From: Citrifermentans bemidjiense Bem
GTDB lineage: Bacteria; Desulfobacterota; Desulfuromonadia; Geobacterales; Geobacteraceae
Assembly: GCF_000020725.1 (NCBI RefSeq)
Contig: NC_011146.1
Location: forward strand, 62,001 to 126,000
Length of the DNA: 64,000 bases
Direction: 5' to 3'
The notes under the pieces were generated by a model. The model did not search any database. It was not told where the DNA came from and saw only the letters and a program-made list of their open reading frames with translations. A program made the translations under genes and the position numbers. This document shows, piece by piece, positions 44,055 through 54,026 of this stretch. Each line of letters begins with the position of its first letter. Position 1 is the stretch's first letter.

Positions 44055-44376
44055 TGTGCATCTCCTCTTTTAGCCTCTGTTTTCAGGCGGTCATCGCGCC
44101 GCAAGCCGCGGCGCAAGTGTTCAAATACTGCATTTTCCTGCCAAGTCAATTGCACCTTAAAGGTGGAAACCCGCTCTGGCGCCGCCACGAAAGGGTGCGA
44201 AAAATCTTCCAGCTGCGAAAAAAAACCGCTGGACCGCAGAAGACTGTAAACAGGACCGTCATAATCCTTTTCCCCCGGCGCCCTGCGCAAAAAGGGCAGG
44301 CCTCCCTGTCCCGCCCAACCCTCCCTCTAAAGTGCAACTTGCCGGAATCACGTCAAAAACTATTTAAACGAGAAAC

Positions 44377-44392
44377 TGGCATAGTCCCTGTA
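44377..44392 (+). promoter_or_regulatory. Possible sigma-54 promoter upstream of the small exported protein
   Basis: TGGCATAGTCCCTGTA resembles the -24/-12 consensus (TGGCAC-N5-TTGCA) with GG and TG at the right distance, about 100 bases before the ATG. The remaining 44055-44489 stretch holds no gene I can support. This is weak evidence from one match. Confidence 0.3.
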
Positions 44393-44489
44393 ATACAAAT
44401 TGGCAACGGAATCAGAAAGAGGCTCCCGCCAAGGGGGTTGCTTGACTGGTTGTCACACCAGACTCCAACGAATTAAGGGGGTAACTGTT

Positions 44490-44708
44490 ATGAAGCGGAT
44501 CATCACTATGGCAGCAGGGTTTTTAGTCGCGCTATCCCTGGCCGCAACGGCGTACGCCGCTCCAAAGGGAGCGAACGCCCGCAAGAGCTCGCCTGGGATA
44601 GAGAACTCGAAAAAGGTGATGCAGTACCGAATGCAGCGGGAAAAGAAGATGGAGGACGTGAGGAAGAAAGCGCAGCTCAAAAAGCAGCAGGCCAAGGCCG
44701 GAAAATAG
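44490..44708 (+). CDS. Small exported basic protein
   Basis: This 72-residue protein has a clear signal peptide (residues 1-23, ending ATAYA) and a mature part rich in Lys, Arg and Gln (KKVMQYRMQREKKMEDVRKK). AAGGGGG lies eight bases before the ATG. It ends 53 bases before the multicopper oxidase start and is probably co-transcribed with it. The family is not recognised. The charged helix may bind nucleic acid, membrane or an acidic protein partner. Confidence 0.75.
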   Translation: MKRIITMAAGFLVALSLAATAYAAPKGANARKSSPGIENSKKVMQYRMQREKKMEDVRKKAQLKKQQAKAGK

Positions 44709-44761
44709 CGGCCCAATTTTGCAATTGAACTCGGTAATTTCCGTAGGCAATGGAGGACACT

Positions 44762-47700
44762 ATGAACAGGCTGACGAAAACGCTAATGGCAGGCCTGGCT
44801 ATGCTGGTGATGACTTTGGGCATTTACCCGCAGACCGCGCAGGCGATTGACGAAACGAAGGTCCCGCATTACTACGGACCGTATCCGAACTGGGCGCTCA
44901 GCCCGCTTCCTTTCAAGAACCTATCGACCGGCGTCGTCACGGGCGGCATCAAGAAATTCGTGAACCGGCTGCCGGGGCTCGGCGAGGCCAACGCCAACGA
45001 CCTGGGGAACTTCCTCCCGGTGGCGGTCCCCGACACCACCACCTACGCCGATGCGGACTATTACGAGATCGGCCTGGTGCAGTACCGGCAGCAGATGCAC
45101 TCCGACCTCCCGCCGACGCTTCTGCGCGGCTATGTGCAGCTCTCCACGGCGGTAGTCCCCGGCGGGCAGGTCCCGCTGACGAACGCCACCGTTGACGGCT
45201 CCCCCGACGTACCCATCATCGGCTACACCGGCGTCACCAAACCGAGCTACCTGGGCCCGGTCATCGTTGCCAAGAAGGACCGCCCGGTACGCATCGTCTT
45301 CCGCAACCTGCTTCCGAACGGCGCCGGCGGCGACCTATTCCTGCCGGTCGATTCCACCATGATGGGCTCCGGCATGGGGCCGATGGGGATGACCGCCCCG
45401 GTGGACGGGAAAAGCGTGACCGACATGGTGCGTAACCCGTTGTGCACCGACAACCCGAAATCCGACATGTGCTTCAAGGACAACAGGGCTACCCTGCATC
45501 TGCACGGCGGCGTGACCCCGTGGATCAGCGACGGCACCCCGCACCAATGGATCACCCCCAAGGATGAGATGACTGCCTGGCCCAAAGGGGTCAGCGTGAA
45601 GAACGTCCCCGACATGCCCGATCCCGGCCCTGGCGCCATGACCTTCTTCTACACCAACCAGCAAAGCGCCAGGCTCATGTTCTACCACGACCACGCCTGG
45701 GGTATCACCCGCCTGAACGTCTATGCAGGGCAGGCCGCAGGCTACATCATCGAGGACAGCACCGAGCAGGCGCTTTTGGACAAGGGGGTCATCCCCGGTG
45801 CAACTGACACCATCCCGCTCATCATCCAGGACCGCACCTTCGTCCCCCCCGGCGACAAGACGACCCGCACCGGGCAGCTCTATGAATCGGACCCGACCTG
45901 GGACGCAAACCGCTGGGGCGGCTTCGGCAACCTCTGGTACCACCACGTCTACATGCCGGCGCAAAACCCTTCGGATCCGTCAGGCATGAGCGCCTTCGGC
46001 CGCTGGATGTACGGCCCCTGGTTCTGGCCGCCGGCAACGCCCAAGTATCCGCCGATCCCGAACCCGCGCTACAACATGGACCCGGCTACGGCCTTCACCA
46101 CGCCTTTGGCGAAACCGTGCCTCTTGAGCGACCCGACCTCCTGGCAGTACCAGACCGACCCGTTCTGCGAGCCTGAGCTGATCCCCGGCACCCCGAACAT
46201 CTCGGTGGGTATGGAACAGTTCAACGACACCCCGGTGGTTAACGGCACCGTATACCCCTACACCACGGTCGATCCGAAGGCGTACCGCTTGCGCATCCTG
46301 AACGCTGCCAACGACCGTTTCTTAAACCTGCAGCTCTACGTGGCGGACACCACGGGTACCGAAGTTGCGCTCAAGGCCGCGGAGTTAGCGGCTGCTCAAC
46401 TTGATCCGAACGTCTTCCCGACCCCGGACACCGCCCTCTCCCCGAAAGGTCCGGATTGGATCCAGATAGGGAGCGAAGGGGGCTTCCTGCCGGCACCGGC
46501 GGTGATCCCGCCGCAGCCGATCACCTGGATCATCGATCCGACCAGGTTCGACTTCGGTAACGTGGACCAGCACTCCCTCGCCCTGGCGCCTGCCGAGCGG
46601 GCCGACGTCATCGTCGACTTCTCCAAGTACGCCGGGCAGACCCTGATCCTCTACAACGACGCTCCGGCTGCGTACCCGGCCAGGGTGGCCAGCTACGACT
46701 ACTACACCGGCGCCCCCGACCTTTCTCCCAACGGCGCCCCCGGCGTCCTCCCGGGCTACGGCCCGAACACGAGGACGGTGATGCAGATCAAGGTCAACCC
46801 GCTCGTGGATCCGACCGTTCCCGCGCCTACCTTCAACCTGGCGGCGCTGCAGCAGGCCTTCACGCACCAGCTTGACGGGACCCCGAGCGCCTTCGAGACC
46901 GGGCAGCATCCGATTATCGTGGGGCAGGCCGCCTACAACTCCGCTTACGGCACCAAATTCGCGGCTTCAAGCTGGTGCAACGCCCCGGGTAGCACCAACC
47001 AGCTTTGCGACGGCTTCGCACGCATCTCGGACCAGGGGGGCGATCTCTTCGGCTTCAACACCCTGCTGAACCAGGGCGGCAAACTCCAGATCCCGCTGCA
47101 ACCGAAGGCGCTCCATGACGAGATGAACGCAGTCGCCTTCGACGAATTCGGCAGGATGACCGCCAACATCGGCGTCGAGGCCGTACCGGCTGCACCGGGC
47201 GCCCAGAACGTAGTCCTCTACCCGTACGTGAACCCGCCGACCGAGCTGATCGACGGCACCAACCTCCCGAAGGGCGACCTGAACATAACCCCGATCACGA
47301 CCGCCGACGGGACCCAGATCTGGAAAATCACCCATAACGGCGTAGACACGCACCCGATCCACTTCCACCTCTACGACGTGCAGGTACTGAACCGGGTGAC
47401 CTGGGACAACATCATCATCCCGCCGGACGCAAACGAGCTGGGGTGGAAGGACACCGTCCGCGTCAGCCCGCTTGAGGACACCATCGTGGCGCTGAGGCCG
47501 ATCGTACCGTCGCTCCCCTTCGAGATCCCGAACAGCGTCAGGCTCCTCAACCCGATGATGCCTGCCGGTGACACCAGCATGTTCGAGCCGACCGACGTCT
47601 CCGGCAACCCGACCAACGCCATCATCAACCAGCTGGTCAACTTCGGTTGGGAGTACGTTTACCATTGCCACATCCTGAGCCACGAGGAGATGGACATGAT

Positions 47701-48661
47701 GCGGCCGGTATCGCTGGCGCTGCCGCCCAAGGCCGCCGACGGGCTCACCTTCGCCATCAACGGCAACGGGAACAAGGCGAAACTGACCCTTAACTGGAAC
47801 GACAATTCCATCACCGAGACCGCCTTCGTGGTGCAGAAAACCACCGACGGCACTACCTGGACCAACGTCGGCACCATAGCCACTCCGCTCGACGCGGTGA
47901 ACAGCACCGGACCGAAGAGCCTCGTCGACCCGGCCGCGTACAACCCGAACGTTGTCGCCAAGTACCAGGTCGTGGCGCAGAACACCGTTGGTTACGGCGG
48001 CCAGATGCCGAGCCTGACCGTCACCTCGGTATCCGCTCCGCTTCTGACCGGCACCGTGCCGGCCGCACCGACCGCACTCACCGCCACCCTGCAGGCAGGA
48101 CCGCAGGTAACCCTTAGCTTCACCGACAACGCCCTGACCGAGATCGGCTTTGTGGTCGAGCGCTCCGACAACGGCGGCGCCTTCGTCCAGATCGCCAAAC
48201 TTGCGGCACGCGCCAACACCGGCGCCGTGACCTATGTCGACAAAACCGTGGCAGCCGCAGCAACCGACACCACCTACGTCTACCGCGTGGCGGCCATCAA
48301 CGCCGCCGGCCTCTCCGGCTACGCGGTGACCGCACCGCTGCTCCTTCCGGCCCTGCCCGCCGCACCGGCAGGTCTCACCGCAGTAAACGGCCCCAACGGC
48401 ACCGGCAACAACAGGACCGTGATCCTGAATTGGCAGGATCTTTCCAGCAACGAGACCGGCTTCTCCGTTCAGCGCGCCACCAACGCCACCTTCACCACCG
48501 GCGTGAGCAACACCACGGTGGGGGCAGGGGTGACCACGCTGACCCAGGCCGGCCTGGCACGGAACACCAACTACTATTACAGGGTCCGCGCCAACAACGG
48601 GAGCATCGTCTCTTCCGCATGGGTAGCCGCAACTCCTTCGCCCATACTGACCAACCCGTAA
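44762..48661 (+). CDS. Large exported multicopper oxidase with C-terminal fibronectin III-like domains (OmpB-like)
   Basis: This 1299-residue exported oxidase has a signal peptide (residues 1-28, ending QTAQA). All four copper-binding motifs are intact: HLHGG (about 247), YHDHAWG (about 306), HPIHFHL (about 862) and HCHILSHEEMDMM (about 968), so the T1 and T2/T3 centres should form. Long insertions lie between the cupredoxin domains. About 300 C-terminal residues form three fibronectin III-like repeats (GFVVERSDNGG-type). Length and plan resemble Geobacter OmpB, a multicopper protein linked to Fe(III) oxide reduction. The start with GGAGG was chosen over an ATG 12 bases earlier. Confidence 0.88.
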   Translation: MNRLTKTLMAGLAMLVMTLGIYPQTAQAIDETKVPHYYGPYPNWALSPLPFKNLSTGVVTGGIKKFVNRLPGLGEANANDLGNFLPVAVPDTTTYADADYYEIGLVQYRQQMHSDLPPTLLRGYVQLSTAVVPGGQVPLTNATVDGSPDVPIIGYTGVTKPSYLGPVIVAKKDRPVRIVFRNLLPNGAGGDLFLPVDSTMMGSGMGPMGMTAPVDGKSVTDMVRNPLCTDNPKSDMCFKDNRATLHLHGGVTPWISDGTPHQWITPKDEMTAWPKGVSVKNVPDMPDPGPGAMTFFYTNQQSARLMFYHDHAWGITRLNVYAGQAAGYIIEDSTEQALLDKGVIPGATDTIPLIIQDRTFVPPGDKTTRTGQLYESDPTWDANRWGGFGNLWYHHVYMPAQNPSDPSGMSAFGRWMYGPWFWPPATPKYPPIPNPRYNMDPATAFTTPLAKPCLLSDPTSWQYQTDPFCEPELIPGTPNISVGMEQFNDTPVVNGTVYPYTTVDPKAYRLRILNAANDRFLNLQLYVADTTGTEVALKAAELAAAQLDPNVFPTPDTALSPKGPDWIQIGSEGGFLPAPAVIPPQPITWIIDPTRFDFGNVDQHSLALAPAERADVIVDFSKYAGQTLILYNDAPAAYPARVASYDYYTGAPDLSPNGAPGVLPGYGPNTRTVMQIKVNPLVDPTVPAPTFNLAALQQAFTHQLDGTPSAFETGQHPIIVGQAAYNSAYGTKFAASSWCNAPGSTNQLCDGFARISDQGGDLFGFNTLLNQGGKLQIPLQPKALHDEMNAVAFDEFGRMTANIGVEAVPAAPGAQNVVLYPYVNPPTELIDGTNLPKGDLNITPITTADGTQIWKITHNGVDTHPIHFHLYDVQVLNRVTWDNIIIPPDANELGWKDTVRVSPLEDTIVALRPIVPSLPFEIPNSVRLLNPMMPAGDTSMFEPTDVSGNPTNAIINQLVNFGWEYVYHCHILSHEEMDMMRPVSLALPPKAADGLTFAINGNGNKAKLTLNWNDNSITETAFVVQKTTDGTTWTNVGTIATPLDAVNSTGPKSLVDPAAYNPNVVAKYQVVAQNTVGYGGQMPSLTVTSVSAPLLTGTVPAAPTALTATLQAGPQVTLSFTDNALTEIGFVVERSDNGGAFVQIAKLAARANTGAVTYVDKTVAAAATDTTYVYRVAAINAAGLSGYAVTAPLLLPALPAAPAGLTAVNGPNGTGNNRTVILNWQDLSSNETGFSVQRATNATFTTGVSNTTVGAGVTTLTQAGLARNTNYYYRVRANNGSIVSSAWVAATPSPILTNP

Positions 48662-48713
48662 CCTCAACCCAAGCCCCGGGAGGACGAGTTTCCTCCCGGG
48701 CAACTCTCCAGGC

Positions 48714-48760
48714 AAAAAGAAGAGGCCCCCCGGCTGTAGCCGGAGGGCCTCTTCTTTTTG
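48714..48760 (+). terminator. Strong rho-independent terminator
   Basis: AAAAAGAAGAGGCCC...GGGCCTCTTCTTTTT is a long hairpin with a T run, directly after the oxidase gene. It can also serve the minus strand. A further hairpin with CCCGGGAGGA/TCCTCCCGGG arms precedes it at 48676-48700. Confidence 0.9.
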
Positions 48761-48802
48761 TTGCCGCTCAAATGGCGATGAGTTCGAGAAATACCAGCAG
48801 GT

Positions 48803-49777
48803 CTATCTCGCCGTGGCGACCGCAGGGTTCAGGTCGCACCCGGTCTCGATGGGGAGGCTAGCATCCTTGGACCAGCCGATCCAGGAGCTGTCGTAGTTGT
48901 GCAGCTTGTTCAGCGGGTAGCCAAGCAGGTAAAAGGTGAACATCGCCTGGGTGGAGCGCACTCCAGACTGGCAGAAGAAATACTGATCTTTCTTGCCGTC
49001 CACACCCAGCTTTTTCAAAATCGCCTGCGCCTCGGCCGCAGTGAGCCACTCGCCTGCGTTCTCCTTCTTCTTGAAGATCGCCCAGTCGCTATGCTTGCCC
49101 CAGGGGATGCGCCCTTTCCGGTAAGCCCCTTTCTTCAACTCCTCGCCGCAGTACTCCTTGCGGTCGCGGTTATCCCAGAGTTGTCCCTTGGCCGGGTCTT
49201 TCAGCGCGAGGATCTCCGGGGTCTCCACCCTGCTGCGCGGCAGGGCGACCTTGGCCACGAAGGCCCCGGCCCTGGCTGCATCCGGCGCCAGGATCGCCGT
49301 GTCGTAACCGGCGTCCTTCCAGGCCTTGATCCCGCCGTCAAGCACCCTCACGTCACCTTTGCCGTAGTACAGGAAGGCCCACCAGAGGCGCGTCGCGTCG
49401 TACTTGGTGTCGTAGACTACGACCTTGGAATCCTTGTTGATGCCGAGCTCCTGCGCCAGCTTGGTGAAACCTGCTGCGTCGATCAGGTTGCCCGTCACCC
49501 CGTTTTGCGTCGCCGCGGGGGCCTCGTAGGCAGGGCGGTCCACCTGGAACGATCCAGGTATGTGGCCGAGGCGGTATTCGACGTCATTCTCCGCCGCGAT
49601 GATCACCAGTTTCTTGTCCTTCGCGTCGATGAGCTGCTTCAGCTCCTTTGCCGTGATCAGGGCGGAGCCGCGCGCATATCCCTTGTATCCCTGCTGTTGT
49701 TTCGCCCAGGACGTCCCCGCCAGGCTGATTATCAGCGCCAGAACGGAAAGGAGCCGTACCAGATGTTTGCCTGCCAT
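48803..49777 (-). CDS. Exported tandem-rhodanese sulfurtransferase
   Basis: This 324-residue periplasmic protein has a signal peptide (about residues 1-25, ending TSWA) and two rhodanese domains. The first (about 40-160) lacks a catalytic Cys; its loop region reads VYDTKYDATR. The second (about 190-305) has the active Cys in FFCQSGVRST. The plan matches thiosulfate- or mercaptopyruvate-sulfurtransferases, but the sulfur donor and acceptor are unknown. It faces the multicopper oxidase across a shared terminator. Confidence 0.87.
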   Translation of the reverse strand: MAGKHLVRLLSVLALIISLAGTSWAKQQQGYKGYARGSALITAKELKQLIDAKDKKLVIIAAENDVEYRLGHIPGSFQVDRPAYEAPAATQNGVTGNLIDAAGFTKLAQELGINKDSKVVVYDTKYDATRLWWAFLYYGKGDVRVLDGGIKAWKDAGYDTAILAPDAARAGAFVAKVALPRSRVETPEILALKDPAKGQLWDNRDRKEYCGEELKKGAYRKGRIPWGKHSDWAIFKKKENAGEWLTAAEAQAILKKLGVDGKKDQYFFCQSGVRSTQAMFTFYLLGYPLNKLHNYDSSWIGWSKDASLPIETGCDLNPAVATAR

Positions 49778-49959
49778 TGCCTACCTCCATGCTAAAGTTA
49801 CGTAAAAGTTGGTAGGCGGTTTATACTATTGAAATGGTCAACTTGGCAAGAGCTTTTTAAACTGTTTTGGTAGGGTTTAGTGTCCGGGCCTTTTTGACCG
49901 AAAAAGATAGGAATCAGAAGCCGTCTGATGCGGAGACGGAGAATCGTAGAGGAGAAAAA

Positions 49960-49995
49960 AAAGTGCCAGCTGCGGATCGCAACTGGCACTTTCGT
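49960..49995 (-). terminator. Terminator of glmS
   Basis: AAGTGCCAG...CTGGCACTT arms, with an A run on the left, read as a T run on the minus strand. It lies 30 bases after the glmS stop. It nearly duplicates the hairpin at 8287-8325. Confidence 0.85.
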
Positions 49996-50024
49996 GTCTA
50001 TTATCCTTCTGGTTTTCTGGCTGT

Positions 50025-51854
50025 TTATTCGACGGTGACGCTTTTCGCCAGGTTTCTCGGCTGGTCGACGTCGGTCCCCTTGAGGACCGCTACGTGGTAA
50101 GCCAGAAGCTGCATGGGGATGGAGAGGATCAACGGGCTTACGTTGCAGCCGTCTTCGGGAATCTCCAGCGCCACCTCGACCTTGTCTTTTACTTCCTGGT
50201 CACCCTCGCTGCAGACGGCGATGACGCGACCGCCGCGGGCGATGACTTCTTCCATATTGGAAAAGACCTTGTCGTAGTTGGGACCCTTGGGGACCAGCAC
50301 TACTACGGGCATGTGCTCGTCGATGAGCGCGATGGGACCGTGCTTCATCTCGCCGGCGGCGTACCCCTCGGCGTGGATGTAGGAGATCTCCTTCAATTTC
50401 AGCGCGCCTTCTAGGGCGATGGGGTAGTTCATGCCGCGCCCCAGATAGAGGAAGTCGCGCGCCTGCAGGTAGTTCCTGGCAACCTTCTCGACCTGCTCGT
50501 TCAGCTTCAGCGCCTCTTCCATCAGGGCCGGAACCCGGACCACGGCGGCGATGAGATCCCTCCCCTCTTCCAGGCTCATGACCTCGCGGGAGCGACCGAG
50601 ACGGATGGTGAAGAGGTAGAGGGCGATCAGCTGGGTTACGAAGGCCTTGGTGGAGGCGACGCCGATCTCAGGACCGGCGTGGGTGTAGATGACGCCGTCG
50701 GCCTCGCGGGCGATGGAGGAGTCGACCACGTTGCAGATGGCGACGCACTTGCCGCCGCGGCGTTTGGACTCGCGCATGGCGGCCAGGGTGTCGGCGGTCT
50801 CGCCGGACTGGGAGATCAGCATCACCAGGGTATTTTCGTCGACGACGGGGTTTCTGTAGCGGAACTCGGAGGCGATGTCGACTTCGACCGGGACCCGGCA
50901 GTGCTCTTCGATCAGGAACTTGCCGACGAGTGCGGCGTGCCACGAGGTGCCGCAGGCGATGATGCAGATGCGGTTGATCCCTTTGAGTGCTGCGTCATTG
51001 AGGGAGAGGTCTTCGAGATAGACGTCACCTTGCTCTTCCCTAAGCCTCCCGGCGATGGTGTCCCTCACGGCGCGGGGCTGCTCGAAGATCTCCTTGAGCA
51101 TGAAATGTTTGTAGCCGCCCTTCTCGGCCATGTGCGCGGACCAGTCGATGTGGCGCGGCACCTTGTTGAGCACGCCCCCTGCGACGTTGCTGAAGGTGGC
51201 ACTCCCCCCCTTGAAGACGACCATCTCGCCGTCTTCCATGAAGATCATGGAGCGGGTGTGGGAAAGGATGGCCGGGATGTCGGAGGCGACGTAGAACTCG
51301 CCGTCGCCGATCCCCACTACCATCGGGGAGCCGAGCTTGGCGGCGATCATCTCGTCGGGGTCGTTCTCGCTCACGATGCAGATGGCGTAGGCCCCTTTCA
51401 ATACGGCCAGGGCCTCGCGCACTGCCTGCTCGAAACTGTCGCAACTCTTCAGGCGCTGGTCGATCAGGTGGGAGATTACTTCGGTGTCGGTCTCGCTCTT
51501 GAATACGTGCCCCTGCCCTTTCAGCTCCTCGCGCAGCTGCAGGTAGTTCTCGATGATGCCGTTATGCACCACCACGATGGGGCCCGCCTGGTGCGGGTGT
51601 GCGTTGATTTCGGAGGGGCGGCCGTGGGTGGCCCAGCGGGTGTGGCCTATGCCGACGGTCCCGGTCACCGGGCTCGCCGCCAGGAGCTTTTCCAGGTTGG
51701 AGAGCTTCCCTTCGCTGCGCCTGATGCTTGCCTTGCCGTCGCTGATGGTGCAGATGCCGGCGGAATCGTAACCGCGGTATTCCAGTCTCCTCAGCCCTTC
51801 AATGATGATCGAGGTGGCTTCCTGCCTCCCGGTGAATCCTACGATGCCGCACAT
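50025..51854 (-). CDS. glmS: Glutamine-fructose-6-phosphate aminotransferase GlmS
   Basis: GlmS makes glucosamine-6-phosphate from fructose-6-phosphate and glutamine, the first step to UDP-GlcNAc for peptidoglycan and LPS. The 609 residues match the family. The N-terminal nucleophile is Cys2 (MCGIVGF), the glutaminase domain covers about residues 2-230, and two SIS isomerase domains follow ([33 protein letters not shown]). The C-terminus ends KSVTVE as is usual. It lies downstream of glmU on the same strand with an 85-base gap. Confidence 0.96.
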   Translation of the reverse strand: MCGIVGFTGRQEATSIIIEGLRRLEYRGYDSAGICTISDGKASIRRSEGKLSNLEKLLAASPVTGTVGIGHTRWATHGRPSEINAHPHQAGPIVVVHNGIIENYLQLREELKGQGHVFKSETDTEVISHLIDQRLKSCDSFEQAVREALAVLKGAYAICIVSENDPDEMIAAKLGSPMVVGIGDGEFYVASDIPAILSHTRSMIFMEDGEMVVFKGGSATFSNVAGGVLNKVPRHIDWSAHMAEKGGYKHFMLKEIFEQPRAVRDTIAGRLREEQGDVYLEDLSLNDAALKGINRICIIACGTSWHAALVGKFLIEEHCRVPVEVDIASEFRYRNPVVDENTLVMLISQSGETADTLAAMRESKRRGGKCVAICNVVDSSIAREADGVIYTHAGPEIGVASTKAFVTQLIALYLFTIRLGRSREVMSLEEGRDLIAAVVRVPALMEEALKLNEQVEKVARNYLQARDFLYLGRGMNYPIALEGALKLKEISYIHAEGYAAGEMKHGPIALIDEHMPVVVLVPKGPNYDKVFSNMEEVIARGGRVIAVCSEGDQEVKDKVEVALEIPEDGCNVSPLILSIPMQLLAYHVAVLKGTDVDQPRNLAKSVTVE

Positions 51855-51939
51855 TTTGACTCCGTGTTTCGCTAATTAAGTTCGCGGTCTGCCGCCAAAG
51901 ACGTTACAGATTACCATCTTGGGCAGGGTAGTTACAGTT

Positions 51940-53316
51940 TTATTTTTTCCTCAGCATATACCCTTCCTTGTTCACCTGGGGCGAGCGGGCGATGGCGAGC
52001 GAGTCGGCAGGGATGTCCTTGGTGACGGTGGTCCCGGCCGCGATCAGGGAGTTCCTCCCCACGGTGACCGGCGCCACCAGCTGCACGTCGCTCCCCACGA
52101 AGACGCCGTCCTCGATCACGGTCTTGTGCTTTTTCACCCCGTCGTAGTTGCAGGTGATGGTGCCGCAGCCGATGTTCACGTCCCGCCCGATGGTGGCGTC
52201 CCCCAGGTAGGTGAGATGGGAGGCCTTGGACCCCTCTCCCATGAAGGTCTTCTTGGTCTCGACGAAGTTGCCGATCTTGACGTGGGCGGAGAGTTCGGTC
52301 CCGGCACGCAGGTGCGCCATGGGGCCTATGGCCGCCTCGGGCCCGACCTTGGAGTCCTCCAGCACGCTTCCCGCCTTGACTACGACGTCGTCGGCTATGC
52401 TGCAGTTCTGGATGAGCGACCCCTGGCCGATGACGCAGCGCTCGCCGATCACGGTGTTCCCTTCGATGGTGGCTCCCGGGTAGACCACGCTGTCGCGCCC
52501 GATGCGGACGCCGCGGTCGATGTAGACCGTCTCGGGATCGATCATGGTGACGCCGGAGAGCATCAGTTCGCGGTTGATCCGTCCCCGAAGCACCCGTGCC
52601 GCCTCGGCCATCTGGGCCCGGTCGTTGACGCCGCTGATCTCCCGCGGGTCGGCGACCTTGTAGCTCAGGCAGCTGAGCCCATGCTGTGCCGCCTGCCGCA
52701 CTACATCGGTGAGATAGTACTCGCCCTGGGCGTTGTCGTTCTTGATGGTGGCTATCGCCTTTTCCAGGAAGGCGCGGTCAATGCAGTAGACCCCGGCGTT
52801 CACCTCATCTATCAGGCGCTCCTTTTCAGTCGCGTCCTTCTCCTCGGTGATGGCGCTGACCTTTCCGGTTGCGTCCTTCACGATCCTGCCGTAGCCGAAG
52901 GGGTTCCCCAGGGTCGCGGTCATCACGGTGATGCAGGCCTTTGTCTCACGATGCGCCTTGAGCATTCCCGCGAGGCTTTGGGCCTCAAGAAGCGGGGTGT
53001 CGCCGCAGAGAATCAGCACCGTGTCCGCGCCGGGGTCGAGCTCGGTCATGGCGCAGCGTACCGCGTGCCCGGTCCCGAGTTGCTCGGACTGCAGGGCGAA
53101 GCTCACCTCCCCCCGGCCGGCGAAAAGTTCGCGCACCTTCTCCTGCTGATGGCCGACCACCAGCACGCAGCGCTCCACGCCTGAAGCAAATGCGGCGGCG
53201 ACGGGCCATTGGATCATCGGCACGCCGGCCACCAGGTGCATCACCTTGACCAAGTCGGACTTCATCCTGGTCCCCATGCCTGCTGCCAGTACGATCGCAG
53301 ATATCTTGTTACCCAT
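51940..53316 (-). CDS. glmU: Bifunctional UDP-GlcNAc pyrophosphorylase / glucosamine-1-phosphate acetyltransferase GlmU
   Basis: GlmU performs the last two steps to UDP-N-acetylglucosamine. The 458-residue protein has an N-terminal nucleotidyltransferase domain (IVLAAGMGTRMKSDL; residues 5-230) and a C-terminal left-handed beta-helix of hexapeptide repeats (about 250-455). The latter has the acetyl-CoA site region HLTYLGDATIG and NYDGVKKHKT. The start MGNKIS follows GGAGGGG; an upstream in-frame start at 53355 lacks one. It is paired with glmS as in many bacteria. Confidence 0.96.
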   Translation of the reverse strand: MGNKISAIVLAAGMGTRMKSDLVKVMHLVAGVPMIQWPVAAAFASGVERCVLVVGHQQEKVRELFAGRGEVSFALQSEQLGTGHAVRCAMTELDPGADTVLILCGDTPLLEAQSLAGMLKAHRETKACITVMTATLGNPFGYGRIVKDATGKVSAITEEKDATEKERLIDEVNAGVYCIDRAFLEKAIATIKNDNAQGEYYLTDVVRQAAQHGLSCLSYKVADPREISGVNDRAQMAEAARVLRGRINRELMLSGVTMIDPETVYIDRGVRIGRDSVVYPGATIEGNTVIGERCVIGQGSLIQNCSIADDVVVKAGSVLEDSKVGPEAAIGPMAHLRAGTELSAHVKIGNFVETKKTFMGEGSKASHLTYLGDATIGRDVNIGCGTITCNYDGVKKHKTVIEDGVFVGSDVQLVAPVTVGRNSLIAAGTTVTKDIPADSLAIARSPQVNKEGYMLRKK

Positions 53317-53465
53317 ATAGGTCCCCTCCACCACGAAATTGCTCTTTTTTAACAATATTGACCCACCCAGTCAAGCTGTTTCCCCTGGCTGACAGTAGCT
53401 ACAACCCCCGCTTTTTCTCATTTACACGATTGTAACTTATCGTTATAGTCGGTTTTGGAGGTTTC

Positions 53466-54026
53466 ATGGGGATTCAAGATGATATAGCGCGTTTGGAAGT
53501 CGATCTGCGCGAGCTCATCATCAAGTACGAGCAGTACTTCTTCGGCATTGAGAAGAGGGAACCGCTGAGACTCCTTGATACAGTCGAGCGCGCAGTGAGG
53601 CGGTACCAGAACGTGAGCATTCCCAACACGAGCCAGAGATTCAAGTACGAGTCGCTGGTATCCACGCTGAGCGTGCACAAGCAGAAGTGGACCCGCACCA
53701 ACCGCCTCATCGAGGAGGGGAAGTTCCAGCGGGACCGCTTCCGGATGTCGCTGCACCAAAAGGACACCCCCAAAGAACCGACCGTCGCAGCCCCCACCAC
53801 GAAGAGTACCAACGACTCCCAGCTGGAAAACGTGTACCAGCAGTACATCGACGCCCGCCGGGCCTGCAACCTGCCGGTGGAGAACGTCACCCGTGAAAAA
53901 GTCGCCGAGGCGATCAGCCGCCAGAAACCCGCCCTGATGGAAAAGTACCGCTGCAAGGACGTCGACTTCGTCGTCGTCATCGAAGGGGGGAAACCCTCCC
54001 TGAAGGCCCGCCCGAAAAATTCATGA
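53466..54026 (+). CDS. Conserved hypothetical protein, mostly helical
   Basis: This 186-residue cytoplasmic protein has a helical N-terminal half (LEVDLRELIIKYEQYFFGIEKREP), a Pro/Thr-rich linker (about residues 100-118) and a compact C-terminal part (VENVTREKVAEAISRQKPAL; VDFVVVIEGGKPSLKA). The C-terminal half reminds me of the domain called MXAN_5187 C-terminal, but I cannot confirm it. The stop overlaps the next gene start by four bases (ATGA), so it is coupled to the radical-SAM gene. Confidence 0.75.
   Translation: MGIQDDIARLEVDLRELIIKYEQYFFGIEKREPLRLLDTVERAVRRYQNVSIPNTSQRFKYESLVSTLSVHKQKWTRTNRLIEEGKFQRDRFRMSLHQKDTPKEPTVAAPTTKSTNDSQLENVYQQYIDARRACNLPVENVTREKVAEAISRQKPALMEKYRCKDVDFVVVIEGGKPSLKARPKNS

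Noticed and set aside
44054-44476. 140-codon plus-strand frame between the hydrolase and the small exported protein
   Set aside because: No ribosome binding site, no domain and unusual composition. It overlaps a possible promoter region.
44055-44489. Cyclic-dinucleotide (GEMM) riboswitch upstream of the multicopper oxidase or cbcL
   Set aside because: GEMM riboswitches are frequent before Geobacter cytochrome genes, but I found no match to their conserved core in 44055-44489 or 55875-56310.
46967-48715. 582-codon minus-strand frame opposite the multicopper oxidase
   Set aside because: It lies over the copper-site and fibronectin-like coding region and reads as Gly/Val/Arg-rich sequence without motifs.
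51855-51939. glmS-type ribozyme or other leader upstream of glmS
   Set aside because: The gap is 85 bases without conserved ribozyme sequence.
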